A stretch of 64,000 nt of DNA, taken from the NCBI RefSeq assembly GCF_963966145.1, contig NC_091047.1:15624001-15688000 (forward strand), read 5' to 3'. Position 1 is the stretch's first letter, and each line of letters opens with the position of its first letter. The notes beneath the pieces were generated by a model. It saw nothing but the letters and a program-made list of their open reading frames with translations, was not told the origin of the DNA and searched no databases. The stretch is from Tenebrio molitor. Lineage: Eukaryota > Arthropoda > Insecta > Coleoptera > Tenebrionidae. Positions 35,289-47,697 of this stretch are shown here, piece after piece. Position numbers and translations under genes: made by a program.

Positions 35289-35884
35289 AGGAAGGTAGCG
35301 TATGAAATTCATGTTGCCTAAAAACAGTTTATAGCGGGCTATTTACACTAGGAAAATTGCTATTTTTTTGAAATCAAGTTTACAATGTACGAGTATGACC
35401 GTTCAACTCACAGTTCCTAGATATCAATTTTTAAACGCAAAAACAAGATGATGACAGTGAAATTCCAAGTTTACGTGGAAATTTGTGGCAAAATTATTTA
35501 ATAAGAAAATAACGTGGAAACGTTGCAAGTATTGGGGGCACTTTTCCAGATTCCGCATTATTATCGGAAATTTTTGCATTGTAAATTAAAAATGTTATGT
35601 AATTATGTTTATTAAATTGTTTATCTTAAAAAAATAATAATAAAAATTAATATGTAATAAACTAATAAACAATCAAAGTAAACGTTCAAACTTTGCGTTT
35701 GGTATAATCCTATAAAAAATCTAATGGGATGAGATCGAGAGACTGCGCCGGCCACTTAGGATTTTTATTGCTTTCAAAAATGTGCATTTTAGACATTCTT
35801 TTAATTTGTTGTTACTATTGGTGTCAAAATTCTTTTCGAAAAGTATGATGGGAAAATAGTATATTATGTTATGAGGAGCAAAAT

Positions 35885-36026
35885 AGTTATTTACATTAGA
35901 GTACGAGAGGTGAATTTTCCGACGCGACAACTATCTAGTTTCAGCCACGATGGCGCAGCCAAGTGGTTGATTAATTGGGACGCCGGAAAATACCTCCTCT
36001 ACGACATTTGTATTAGACTTTTCGGC
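35885..36026. repeat. repeat related to 33279-33393, copy 2
   Basis: Begins atagttatttacattagagt and ends acatttgtattagacttttc, then ggctaacc. The inner gaggtgaattttccgacgc and gacgccggaaaatacctcc are inverted. Confidence 0.6.
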
Positions 36027-36029
36027 TAA

Positions 36030-38820
36030 CCAAAATACTAAATTTTTTTAAAATCAAAACTTTTAGTGCACGCTTTTATGGTACAGAACTGTCAGAATAC
36101 AACAATACAATTTGTTGGAAACATTGTTTAGAAGTAGGTTACTAAACGATGTGGTTCTCAAACGACTTTGGTTATTCGCAAAATATTGAATCAATAACAA
36201 TTATTTTATACAAATTTATGTTGAAACCGTTGCACCGATGATCTCACGATCGTATATAAAATGTTGTAAGACATACGTATAAAATGTTCTTTTGTTGCAC
36301 TCACATCCTTTAAAATACTCCCTCGTACCTCGGTCGTATTTAAACCCGTTCGTGGAATAAAGGATAACTTTCTACACTTATATCTTAAATAACCATTAAA
36401 AACAGTGGTATGGGACAAAGTTAATTAAAAATGTACTGTGTTGCAGTCACAGCTCAAACAGTTGGTGAGTTGTCACAAATTTCAACAATGTTTTCACCTA
36501 CTTGAATTTTTAGCAGTTACTTCCAGTATAACCACCAATAGCGAATATAACCATAACAGAAGCACTAGTACAATATATTGACGTCCAACTCGGAAGTACT
36601 AAAGCTGACAGTAACCAAATAATTTCTGTATTGTAATTGTAATTTTACAAAATAAATTATGTTAATAATGTTGCAAATTATTAAAATGTCTTGTACTGAA
36701 CCACTACTTCCTAGTAAAAACGAATCATCTTTCTGCAGGTGAATACAAGATGTTGAGGTTAGAATCATCATTATATTTTCCAGTAGCATTTTAGCATCAA
36801 CAGCTAGTATTGGATAAAGTAGGTACATAAAACGTTTTTAAGACCATAGATCAACTTCTGTGGTTTTCTTTTATTGTGTAATTTTGCAGATGTGTTTATT
36901 GGAGCCTGGAGTTCAAGTAACGACACACGAATTCCGATTCATGGATAACTCAATTACAAATTAATTTGATCGTTTGATCGCTCTTTACAAACAAATAGCG
37001 TGGACACCTTTAGAAAATATGCCAAAAATGATGTTTACGCGACGGCTGTTTATTCAATTTACATAGAAATAACGTTGTAAACACGAAATTATAAAGGAAC
37101 CAATTCTTAGTACCTTGCGGACGATACATCCTGCATTTTGAATGGTTCACATGAACCGCGCGTTTATGCATTTTGAATCGCTCTAAAGAATAAATTATTA
37201 ATTTAGCATTATCCGTTACAACAGAACACTGACATACAGCAAAGTGAATCATTTATGCTAATGATTCTAACAAGCAAAATATGTTTGGTATTGTATTTTA
37301 TTTAATTTTAAATAGGTTCTAATGAGCAGTTCACTTTGGTAAAATAAAATTTTCAAATTCTATAGTAATAAAACAACGGTAACGGTTTTATTTCTAGCAC
37401 AAATGCAAAATTATGTTGAAATGTTAAAGAAACAATAAGATAATGTATATCGAAAAGCTATAATTTTTAATTGTCGTAAATGTATCATTAAATAAAATTG
37501 TTTTCCAGGGTCCTTTTTTTATCTTTTGAATTGAGAAATCTTTTAATAATAAGGATTAAAATGTTTGGTTTTCAGTTTTAGAGTGTGGTAATTTATTTCA
37601 ATGTCAGTGGACACAGCCTACTAACTTTAATGGAATTTTAAAATGGATTAAAATAATTAAGTTACTAGTGTAATGTAATAACATTTGAAAAAACTATCAG
37701 AACAGAAAAAATTAAGTAAGCTAAAAGTGTGCGAAAAATAATTCTGAAATTAGCAGAAGAAATAAAGTTTATACCATGTAAATCTCTATGGTTCATTGAC
37801 TGTATTTATAAAATACAAAGTATATCAGTTTAGTTTTAGTAGAAAATGTTTTTATTAAAGTTGAAGTTGAATTTGATTTGATAACTAGATATGTAATAGG
37901 TATTGTAGGACGTATTGTCTATTGCATAACTACGCAGTAGACACATGCCTATTAGTTATTATTATTATTCTCATCAAACCATAAATTTATTTTGACGGAT
38001 TCGTAAAACTTCGGACTCTCAATAAGAAACATTTGAATAATAGCCAAATTATTTATACATATCTATGTAGATTTCTAGACACTTTCTCTAAATTTTAAAA
38101 ATTTGTTTCAACATTCTCCAAACACTTAGTTTGTGTGTCGCTACATTTTATGGCAACAATATCGTAAAGCTCCTGAATGTTAATCAGTAGTTAAATTATT
38201 TCAGTATTAAGAGTGGACAGTCTGTTAATGATAAAATGAAAAGCAGGTCAATTACATCCATCTTATTGTTATTTGATTTTACATTATGAAAGTGAACATA
38301 TAGCGGTTGAAATTTAGTTTCACTAAAATCCTATTGCGTTAATTTCTCACATTGATTAAACAACAAACTGAACATTTTCGGGATACATTCGAAAAATGAT
38401 GTAGGTACATGTTCATTGTATAAATTATAACATTGGCTGTCACACCTCAAGATACAAATCAAATTCAAAAAGAAATCTGACATTTACATCATTATTTTAC
38501 TCAGCATGTTAACGCGACTTGTAAGTAGTAAAAAAACTGAAATTATGAAGTGTCATGGAAACAGTTATTACTGTTCTACTTCTACTTCCAGCTAGATTGT
38601 CTTAACAAGAAAATGTCTAATGGATACTCTTAAAAGTGACATCAAAATAGGTATGAATATAGAAAAAAATAATATGTATAAGGTATTAGAGTAAAATTCA
38701 GTTCATTAAATTTTGGTGGCGAAACAAGTTGTTTAATGTCATAAAATTATTAAGTTGTCAATGTCCACCAATTTGAGAACTGAAGTGTTTACAATCAGAC
38801 ACGTGAAGTTCATTTGTTTA
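36030..38820. other. intron sequence, mostly unique
   Basis: No transposon ends, coding signal or RNA gene found over 2.8 kb. This unusually clean stretch inside the unpg intron is a candidate for cis-regulatory sequence. Confidence 0.3.
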
Positions 38821-38823
38821 ATA

Positions 38824-39129
38824 CAGAGTTATTCTAAATGATTGTAGTCGAAGTAGGCCATACCCATGTTATTACATTTTTGCCGCTTTCATGTGAACTG
38901 TCAGTTTTGTCGCTATCACTGTCATTTTTTAGGTGAAAAGTGCTCTGACGAGGTTTTTATTTATTTTTGTTAAATTAACGATTGAATCCTGAAATATTGA
39001 GTTGTTTTAACTACTGTGTGTACTCACTTATTCACATCATTTTGATGTTTTTTTATGTGGAGCGGCAACCATAAATTTTACATTGAGTTTTCACGCCTAC
39101 TTCGACTACAATCATTTAGAATAACCCTG
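38824..39129. mobile_element. TA-flanked 306-bp MITE
   Basis: Ends cagagttattctaaatgatt and aatcatttagaataaccctg, continuing through gtagtcgaagtaggc / gcctacttcgactac, flanked by TA. A partial copy is at 18890-19062. Confidence 0.85.
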
Positions 39130-39599
39130 TATAATAGATATAATTTATCAATACTTTCCAATTAAAATTTAACTAAAGTAAAGGAACGTGTGTCTAATTT
39201 CACTAAAGTGTCAACGCGGAGAAAGAATATTAAGGAGACGAAAAGATTCAGTTTTAGTTAACAATGGAATTTCTCTTCTAGAATCTCCCCAAAAAATCCA
39301 AAATTATATAAGCTATAAAATGACAATTTGAGTAATCTTTAAGATTAAATAACTTAAAACAAAATTTTAAATGTAAATTGGTTGCTATTAGTATGTTGTC
39401 CTATTTCTACTTGTGCCTACAAATGAAAAATCACACGAAGAATAAAAATATATGTTTTCGAAGTTGAGGGGATCCTTGTAACACGAGATACTATACATTA
39501 TTCTTAAGAATTTTAGCCTAAATCTTTTTAGTAAAATGTTTGTATTAAGGGAGATAATTGATTGATTATTTTTATTGTTTTCTAAAATTTTGAGTTAGG

Positions 39600-39800
39600 T
39601 CCTGTCTATTTCTCCGCTGTCCTAGATTAATAACTGACATGGCCCAGGATGGTGTCTTTCTGGAAATCGCTCTGCGTACTGTCTGGACGCCGCAGCTGCA
39701 TTCTGATAACGTGATAACATTGCCCATGCATTAGCAACATATCTGTGAGCTCATTATTTTCGTAATGATAAAGCCATTCCGACTAATTACTCTGACAGCA
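39600..39800. other. GC-richer unique block in the unpg intron
   Basis: Contains ctggacgccgcagctgcatt and several homeodomain-like taat cores nearby. No frame, no repeat partner in the window. A possible enhancer, by inference only. Confidence 0.2.
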
Positions 39801-40084
39801 TTTTTGATTAACGTCCATGCTCTTTTGATTTTTTTTTTGTCAATTCTAATTTCTAACAAATCAGCGCAAATTTGAGCAGGAGCGGTTTCAAAAATTTCAA
39901 AAAAAAATAACTTATTGTATCTTCATTGCCGTACACATTTTACTAAGGTGACTTTGGCTAAAACTCTTCAGAACAACGCATACTATCACAGGTTAAAAGG
40001 AAGACCTCAACTTCGAAAACACCCTGTATATTGCTTAATAATTATATACTTAGGTTAAAAATCTCAAATTAATTAAATTATTAC

Positions 40085-40231
40085 AGTGTTTTTCTTTTGG
40101 TTTGGTTTGGTATTTCACTATTTCTCAAAACTATTTCCTATCTCTATCAAAAGTTAAAGTTAAATATGAAATAGTTTTGAGAAATAGTGAAATACACTTG
40201 ACAAAAGAGGAAAACCAAAAGAAAAACAGTG
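40085..40231. mobile_element. 147-bp hairpin MITE
   Basis: Arms acagtgtttttcttttggtt and aaccaaaagaaaaacagtgt, then tatttcactatttctcaaaa / ttttgagaaatagtgaaata, make almost a full hairpin. Confidence 0.75.
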
Positions 40232-40483
40232 TGTCGTTGTATAGAGTAACGCATCGGTCGTTATCTACAGGAATAGTGATTTGAATTTTTGCACAATTGT
40301 AGAACTTCATGGGTAGCATCTTTTCAGTTAATTTCAACTAAACTCAACCAACTTCGATCGCGCAAATAGTACCAATTCTCGATATTTTCTTTGATGCGAT
40401 CATTTACCTATTCTTTATTCAAGGAAAATGCAAACACATATTGGAACACAAAAACTCTATGAACTATTGAAATAGTAATTTAC

Positions 40484-40562
40484 AGTACGAGTTAGACATT
40501 ATGGACGAGGCGACGTTAGGAGCCGAGTCTAGAATGTCTAAACGGATGTATATCGTAATGTA
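40484..40562. repeat. small palindrome with gacgaggcgac centre
   Basis: cagtacgagttagacattat and agaatgtctaaacggatgta flank ggacgaggcgacgttaggag. It has the superfamily's acgag arm and GC-rich hub. Confidence 0.45.
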
Positions 40563-40737
40563 TTTTATTTCATACTGGAAATCTCTTTCTTGTGCATCAT
40601 CATTTTATTTCAAAAATTAAAAAATCACATTATATTGTGAAAATAGCATCACCTTTTTTCCTGTGGCAACGGCCGTTGCTATTGTTTTCCTAGATCGAAT
40701 ATTTTTTGACTTTTTCACTTTTCAATGTTAGATTTGA

Positions 40738-40862
40738 TGTATAAAAGGAAAACAGTCCGGTAGGTGTTGCTAAGTGACACTTTCCGGCTCTGAAACTATT
40801 ATAACTCACCTACCGGACTCAAATTGATGATGCAATCGAGCATCTACCGGACAGTATGAAAT
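40738..40862. repeat. ctaccggac motif cluster
   Basis: The word gtccggtag occurs once forward (cagtccggtaggtg) and twice inverted (cacctaccggactc, catctaccggacag) with cttccggctc between. Layout resembles the motif-array elements at smaller scale. Confidence 0.5.
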
Positions 40863-40869
40863 AAATTAA

Positions 40870-42690
40870 TAAAAAGGACGCACCTCATAAAGTTCTATGA
40901 CAGTACAAAAATTTAAAGCTGCACTGATAACGAAAACCTCTCGGGGTGGCTCCCCCACAGTGCGACACACTGTGTGTATTACAATAAGGTCTGCAATTAC
41001 GTATAGTGATATTGATGTATTTAGAATAAAGTTGTAAATTTAATTATCATCATCTTTTTCTCTGGACTTTCTCCAACTTATTCCGACACCTATGTTTTTA
41101 CTGACACTGGTAACTCATTTTTATGATATGTATAATTTTTTTTTTCGCCACCAGATTTGAATTTTGCTCTAGTGAGTAATGAGTATTTTTTATTATTTAA
41201 ATTATGAACTAAATAACCCTTGTTACACATCTTGAAGAAATAAATAAATAAATCAATTAAAAGTTATGTACCTAATAAAAAAATAAACAATGTGATTATT
41301 ACTTAAAAAGCCACGTATACCTATGCATGTATGTTATATTCGTATAGTTACAGGTGTGGTGGTGTGGATTCATTTCGAACTAACAAAAACATCTATCAAT
41401 TTTTGGCAAATTCATGCAAAAATTGTACACGTGTTGTATTAACTTTTTTTTATCTAGTCAGGTGAAAATAATATTAAGAAAATATGGAGAAACTAGGAAT
41501 GTAGTTGCCTATATGAAAAATAAATGTACGTCAACTTAAAATCTCTTGAGATATCACCACGAGGAGACTTAATATGAAAAATCAAAACACCAACGATAGG
41601 TAGGTTCAGTTGGTTCAGCGAGAGATTGGGAGATTTTAAATTGTAGATTTCTAACCCCAACACTACAAAATGCACTACAATACATTAATTAGAGCATAAC
41701 TTCAGGGCAAAAAATGTTACTGCTTGAAGGTAAATAAATAAATACTTCATTTACGCTAGGTAGTACTTTCTCTGCGTAGAATTTAGTGATTTTTATGCCA
41801 ACCAATCTCTCGCTGGACAAACTATACCTATAATAAAATTATTGTGAATATCTATCTATAGATTTATTATGTACCCCCTACAACAGTGATGTTATAAATT
41901 TTACGTTCATTCACAATAATATTAATTTATACATAAATTGATAGATACATATAGTAAATTCAAAAAACTCCTGGACTGTCAAAATTAAATTTTAAATAAA
42001 ATGCTTGTTTTGACTGTATTTGGATATAAAAAATTTTCGCTAGAGTGTACCGACATCAAAATCTAGTTACAAAATATATTTAGGTTATGTTTTTAATCAT
42101 TGAACTAAAAATGTTTTGAATCATTCATTGCTTCGAACACTTGAAGTGAAATGCAGCAACTAAATGAATTAGAACAATTTAATAAAGTTTATAAAAAACA
42201 CGCGACAGACTGAAAACAGGTAACAAATTAAACAACAACCAAAATCATCCAAAATAAACTAACCTGTTTCATTTATTCAGAAGAAAACTATTTAACACTT
42301 GATTAACACTTATCTCTCCAAAATTTTGATTTGTGAATCACAAGAACGAACACCAGTTCTTAGTTAACAATACTGGAGCGGCTTTGGCACAAATTTCTTT
42401 CCGTTGGTAGGTATCACTTTTTTGTTTGTTCCTCATAATAATTTCTTATGGCCCTCTTCTCTCGCGCCAATAGAACCACCCTAGTTCGTTTTGAACTTTC
42501 CATTTGAACCTTTTTACAAAATACACTTAAATAATTTTGCAATTTATTTGACAATGTCAATTTAAACAAATGAATAGTGTGAAAAATTAAAAAATCATAG
42601 ATAACAACTGGGCAATATGAAAATAACTAGTGATTTAACCAACCTAACAACTGCAATTTTGATTTTGACAGTCCAGATGTTTATTGAATG
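40870..42690. other. intron sequence, no feature recognised
   Basis: AT-rich with short chance frames. Confidence 0.35.
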
Positions 42691-42697
42691 GACTTTA

Positions 42698-43067
42698 GAG
42701 GTATTTTCATATTTGGTGGCGGAAACAAAAGATTGAGAAATGTCACAAAAATGTATTGTCAGTGTCAAATTTGTCATAAACGCCGTAAAAAGGAATGTCT
42801 AGGTAAATTTAAACTTTCGCTAAATTGATTGAAAAAATAAATTCTAAGGAAACCAATTCTTGTCAGTGGTTCAAAAGGAAAAGTTATTCTCATATAATCA
42901 ACGGATTACACATTTTTTCTCTAATTCGACGATGAATAACTTTCTTATGGCCAATTTGCTGCATTTCTGTCGAAATCACGAACATCTTTGAGAAATTTGA
43001 CACTGACAATACAAATTTGTGACATTTCTCAGTCTTTTGTTTCCGCCATCAAATATGAAAATATCTC
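42698..43067. mobile_element. 370-bp MITE, copy 2 of the GAGGTATTTTCATATTTGG family
   Basis: Same ends, size and internal order as 9087-9457, with TA on both sides and only scattered differences, so the family moved relatively recently. Confidence 0.85.
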
Positions 43068-43127
43068 TACCTAATATGTTTTACTGATTATAAATTTAAT
43101 AAAACTAAATATATTATTATACCTATA

Positions 43128-43298
43128 CAGGGTGATTTACGAGGAATAATGAGCCCGATGGAATAGAAAATGCAACCCGCAATTCATCAGGAGAAAAACC
43201 CGGCCATTTACCGCTTCGAGGTCCGGCTTTTTATTCCAATGTATTGTGGGTTGCATTTTCTATTCGATCGGGCTCATTATTCCTCGTAAATCACCCTG
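43128..43298. mobile_element. TA-flanked 171-bp hairpin MITE
   Basis: Ends cagggtgatttacgaggaat and attcctcgtaaatcaccctg are perfect inverses, continuing through gagcccgatggaatagaaa. Arms of about 65 bases. It lies about 300 bases from the unpg splice donor. Confidence 0.9.
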
Positions 43299-43598
43299 TA
43301 TGTATTAGGTACTTTTAAATCTGCCACTATACCTAATTTAAATGATCTAAATGTAAATGCACCTTATGCACAATATCTGTCAAATAAAGCGCTTGAATAG
43401 CAGGTAGGTATTTAATATGTAATTTAAAATCGAAATATGTGAGTTTTGAAAAATATCTGGAACTAAGTAGGTATAAATAATACTTATAAGAATTTTAAGA
43501 TATGTTTTCATCTAAGTATCTAGCTAGTAGTTTTATGCAAAACTAAAATAGAATTACGAGTAGGTATGTAATGTTAAAATGGTTAAAAATATACTTAC

Positions 43599-43845
43599 CG
43601 TCTTTTAGACTTCTTCTAGACAAATCCTGAGCAAGTTCCATGTCCAAACTTCCATCGGAATCTGTATCTCTGTTAATTTGGTACTGCTGGGGTAGGGTTA
43701 AATTCCAAGCAATGCCACTGTTTCTTTTAGGACCACTATCACTCATTAAAGCCTCTATTGAAAAAGGCCTGGGCACTGGTTTAGTCAATGTTTCACTAAT
43801 TGTTGATATAGGTTTAATCATTGCTTCGTCTGAAGGCAGTTCCAT
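43599..43845 (-). CDS. unpg: unplugged (Gbx) homeobox protein, coding exon 1
   Basis: This is the N-terminal exon of a Gbx/unplugged transcription factor, a nuclear repressor used in insect nervous system and tracheal patterning. It encodes 82 full codons plus one base. The key motif is an eh1-like Groucho-binding segment, FSIEALM at residues 28-34, preceded by PVPRP, in the position where Gbx proteins carry a similar segment. The rest is Ser/Asp-rich (DTDSDGSLDMELAQDL). The ATG at 43845 is the first Met after an in-frame TAA at 43861-43863, which supports this start. The exon ends in gacg followed by a consensus donor gtaagtat (minus strand, 43598-43591). The split Gly codon (phase 1) is completed by the phase-1 acceptor of the homeobox exon at 27849. 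A further upstream non-coding exon cannot be excluded. Confidence 0.85.
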
Positions 43846-43849
43846 TATT

Positions 43850-44600
43850 AACCAAAAACTTTAATCGAATCTCTTAAATCACAACCATTTAAACTGATAG
43901 ACAACTTTCGACCACCGTTTATTTAATTTAAATTATTGCAGGATCATAAGACGTTTCAGTGCTCTCGTATAAAAAGTTAAAGTAACACTGATCGCTGAAA
44001 CTACTACGACGTTTACCAACTCCTCTAAGGGGGTGAAGAGATGAATTGGGCGTATTCTTGTGTTAAACTCCTCCCTAGTTAGTCTGTTGGTTCCAGTTTG
44101 TCCAATCGCGTTTGTTCAATCAATGTAACTACTAGATCTGTTAGCAATATTAATTACGGAAGTTAAGAGGGAATATTTTATGCTCTAATTTAACGGTTCC
44201 TTGAAATTAAATTTAAATTTACGTATTTTGGTTGAAACATTACTTGGAATTTTCGCTTCGCCTACATTGAAAGTAGGTTAATCACTCCAGACAACAGTTA
44301 TTGTTATTAAAATCAATTAATATAATAATAATTGGAGGATGCATTTTAACATTTTTTTGCATTCCAGATAAGTAGCTACTTCTCCTTAGATATTTAGTAG
44401 ATACCTACGGCTTAATACTAAAATTTACTTTTTATAAATAAGTAAGTCATGTTTATTTTATTACTTTATACTTAAGTAACTAAATATAATTAATAATAGT
44501 AAGTATGGTATGATAAAACATATTGTACCTATAATAATCAAAACTAAAAATCTATTACATATTATAATTATTACTGTTAGGTAGGTAGGTAAAAGGAAAG
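43850..44600. other. sequence upstream of the unpg start codon
   Basis: Expected to hold the 5' UTR and perhaps the promoter. On the minus strand gatcagtg around 43989 resembles an insect initiator, but I find no convincing TATA or downstream element to go with it. Confidence 0.25.
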
Positions 44601-44612
44601 GTGAGTAACGTA

Positions 44613-45355
44613 CCGGGTGGGGCATCGTATACGCGCACGCGAGAAATCGCGACTTCTAATTAAATAAAATTGTCGAAATTTTTCAGACTTACCTGGCTAT
44701 TGGTAAGGTACATTTCATAATTTTTTGATAATTTTTCACTTATAAACAAAGCCAAAAAAAATTAAAATGTAAATTTCAACCAAAAAGTCAAATTCTGATT
44801 TTTATACTAACCTACCCAGATTCACTTCCTATAATTATTTACGAAATCTACGGAAAAAAATACCAATTAGATTTTGAATTAAACGCAGTTTTACATTTCA
44901 ACTTTCAAAATCATTTTTATTTATGACCTGCTACTTGTGCTGTCGTAAATTTAGGTGACAATGGAAACTGTCAATTTTATGGCAAAAAGGTTTAAAACGG
45001 TCGGCTATACCTTTGTTGGGAAATTATACCATTGTGCCGTAAATCACCCGTCTGGTTTACGTTTAAATAAAAAAGCGAATTATTTAGCTAACCAAGTCAA
45101 AATTTGTAATTGTGCCACCAGGGTTTGATGAGCTTGCAGATACAGATTCATTTAGTGTAAAAACTTTATAGGTAAATTAATAGTTAATTTCAGAATAACT
45201 AATAAAACTGTTACGGCCTTATTTATTAACAAAAATTTAAAAAAAAAATCTCAAATATACCTTATCAATAATTAGTCAGGTGTATAAAATTTTCCCAATT
45301 TTATTTAATTAGAAGTCACGATTTCTCGCGTGCGCGTATACGATGCCCCACCCGG
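44613..45355. mobile_element. TA-flanked 743-bp MITE, CCGGGTGGGGCATCG ends
   Basis: Ends ccgggtggggcatcgtatac and gtatacgatgccccacccgg are near-perfect over about 60 bases (through cgcgcacgcgagaaatcg) and flanked by TA. The interior is AT-rich and non-coding. Confidence 0.9.
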
Positions 45356-45741
45356 TATAATAGTGTAAGTATTGGTGTAACTTCATTAGCTGTCGAATAT
45401 TTATTTTCTAATTTGCTGTTTTAACAAAGCTGTTATAACGCATTCGTTTTGAATGCGTTAATAAGCTATGTATTAACACATCGGAAATCTAGGAACATTT
45501 TTCAGTTGATAACACACATTGCCGGCAACAAATTGACTCTGCTATTTGCCCCATTTCTGGCTAATTCATCTTTAATTACAATTTCACTTGCGAAAAATGA
45601 CAATTATGTTTAGTCTAGATTCAAATTTAGAATTTTACTTTAAATGTTAACCATGAAATAAATGTGTCACCAACTGTCACAAAATTTCCTAAATTACCAA
45701 AATCGATTTTATTTGTAAAAAATATGTATTTAATATGCAAA

Positions 45742-45890
45742 TTAGAAAAAATAGCATAAAAAACTCGTTTTATAAAACATAAGAGCACTCGTCATTTACA
45801 GGCACTCCTGCCTGCGGCAGTCGTGCTGCAAATCTGACTCGTGTCTTAACATAAAGTTTTATAAAACTTATGTTTTAATATACTATTCTA
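45742..45890. repeat. palindrome with gcggcagtcgtgc centre
   Basis: Left aaactcgttttataaaacat, then agcactcgtc; right gactcgtgtcttaacataaa, then gttttataaaacttatgttt. Left edge attagaaaaaatagcat and right edge tactattcta resemble the edges of other palindromes. Confidence 0.6.
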
Positions 45891-46314
45891 AAGCAGGAAG
45901 TATAGCACGAACAATTGGAAGCAGACGACCATTAATACGTATCTACCTACGCCAAGAGCAGTTGAAGGAGTTAGGGAAATATGTAGGTACATAATAGAAA
46001 ATCAAGCTGAAACTTCAATTTCTCATTTATCACAACAAATGAATGTAACATTCATTTGAAGTATCTATAATAGGACATACAGTAGAATTTTATAATAAAA
46101 ATAAAAATAAAAATATCTCAGCAAAACACAGGATCAACATACTTACTATATTGATGATTTTGACGTTACTTAGCTAATATAACTTATTTTGATCAAGTTG
46201 TGTATTTGCACAAATTTTAAATTTCACATAAAAGACTTACATTCATTACCAAATAACAAACCCCCCTTTAAAGAATCGACCAGCGGTTTTTAACCTATAG
46301 TCCGCGCACCTCAG

Positions 46315-47272
46315 GGGTCTAGGCCAACTCGACACCAAACCTTAGAAGCAATAAACATTGACCGGCCAACTCGACACCAAAAAAAGCAGGTAGTTTTCAA
46401 AGACACCCCAAGAGATAGGCCAACTCGACACTAAGCGCCCACTCACTACCTATCTATGTGATGCCCCCTAGTAGAGGGTATTTCCTGAAGGGAAGGCGTC
46501 TTTTCCGCATCAACCATTGCTTATAACACCCTCATAACCGCAGGTACAATTTTGGTGTACTGCTTTTCCGCACTAGGAGTTCGGGAAATTGCACTTAAGT
46601 TCTTAAGGGGTGCGTTAGCGGCTTTGGTTATAGACACTTCATAATTTTTGTTTGCTACGCACTATTTTATTTTAAATCGTTCTACCTTACGCACCCAAAT
46701 ATTAATATTTTTGTAAAAATTAGAGTATTAGAACGCAAATAATTGTAAAAACCAAAAAAGTAAAAGAAGCGGAGAAATTTGTATCTCAGAAAATATTTGA
46801 ATATGATAATTGTCAAATATCAGAATATGATTATGTAAAATCTATTTCATATAGATAAATAGATATAAGATTAATAATTAATTAGTAGTCTTGTAGTTAA
46901 TATTTAATTGTAAATGTCCTATAAAAATAACATTATATTTGTATATTATAAAAAAAAGTATTTCCTCATCTCATTTTATAATCACTTATATATTCCCGCA
47001 AGAACTCTGATCACTGGTTGGGATATTAAAGAGGGACCGTCCCAGGTAGACAGTGCCGAGTTGGCTTGACCGCGGTGCCGAGTTGGCCGGTTATCCATGG
47101 GCTACCGGTGCCGAGATGGCCTGTTGTACTTTATTGCAAATTTTACCTAGGTATAATAAAGTGCCGAGTTGGCGTCCGCCCCCTCAGGGTGGGGGACGAT
47201 GTTCCCATAAGGTCTGCGACATCTTAAAATAATGCTATGAGGTTTACTCTCTTGTTTTTGTAAAAAACCCTT
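46315..47272. mobile_element. motif-array element (gccaactcggcac), copy 1
   Basis: A 958-base repeat. Near its left end the word ggccaactcgacac occurs three times (46322, 46364, 46418). Near its right end the inverse, gtgccgagttggc, occurs four times (47053, 47075, 47108 with one change, 47161). The 600-base middle is AT-rich and non-coding. Two inverted relatives lie at 59684-60875 and 60877-61828. Possible tips are gggt and its inverse. The layout fits subterminal transposase-binding arrays of a non-autonomous DNA transposon, but the superfamily is unknown to me. Confidence 0.75.
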
Positions 47273-47548
47273 GATGGACAAATTTATTATAATTGATGGA
47301 CGAATAATTTAATGAAGACCCTGAACAATTGTCTAATTTATTTTGAAAGAAACCTTATTTCACATCACTAAACACTCAATCGTGAAAAAGGTCGAGAAAC
47401 ACAGGTGTAGACTACATAATGAACGTGTGATCGAAAAAATTAATCGAGTCATAAGCTTAACTACATATTATTATTATTCAGTTGACCGCTCTGGTTTAAA
47501 CTCTGCTGTATTTGATAACCGTTTTTTATTTTAGGTAAGAGGAGTTAA

Positions 47549-47697
47549 TAGCTATTTATGTAACCAGTTAGGAAATGCGTTATTTTGTGTAACGAGTGGA
47601 ATATTTGCGGGACTAGCGCAGCGAGATCCCGCAAAATCACACGAGTTACACAAAATTGCATTTCCTAACGTGTTACATACAAGATTTTTTCTAATTT
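47549..47697. repeat. palindrome with gactagcgcagcgag centre
   Basis: Left gtaaccagttaggaaatgcg, then attttgtgtaacgagtg; centre gcgggactagcgcagcgaga, then tcccgc; right acgagttacacaaaattgca, then tttcctaacgtgttac. The right edge is attttttctaattttg. A related aaccagtta cluster lies at 47868-47940. Confidence 0.75.

Larger units (their letters stand above)
27850..43598 (-). other. unpg intron 1, 15.7 kb, phase 1
   Basis: The intron is bounded by donor gtaagtat (43598-43591) and acceptor cttctag (27856-27850), both in phase 1, so the two exons join without a frameshift. It holds a retrotransposon 3' end (28455-28925), a palindrome (29355-29492), a Crypton-like fragment (30230-30521), a mariner-type pseudogene (31330-32130), and MITEs at 30972, 32490, 33781, 35177, 38824, 40085, 42698 and 43128. 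The stretches 34050-35170, 36030-38820, 39130-40080 and 40870-42690 show no recognisable element and are the likeliest places for unpg regulatory DNA. No additional exon was recognised inside. Confidence 0.85.

Noticed and set aside
43640..43864. 74-codon plus-strand frame
   Set aside because: Antisense shadow of unpg exon 1.
46315..47180. CRISPR-like array of the gccaactcggcac word
   Set aside because: Spacing is irregular, the two groups are in opposite orientation, and the genome is an insect's; an element with subterminal binding sites fits better.
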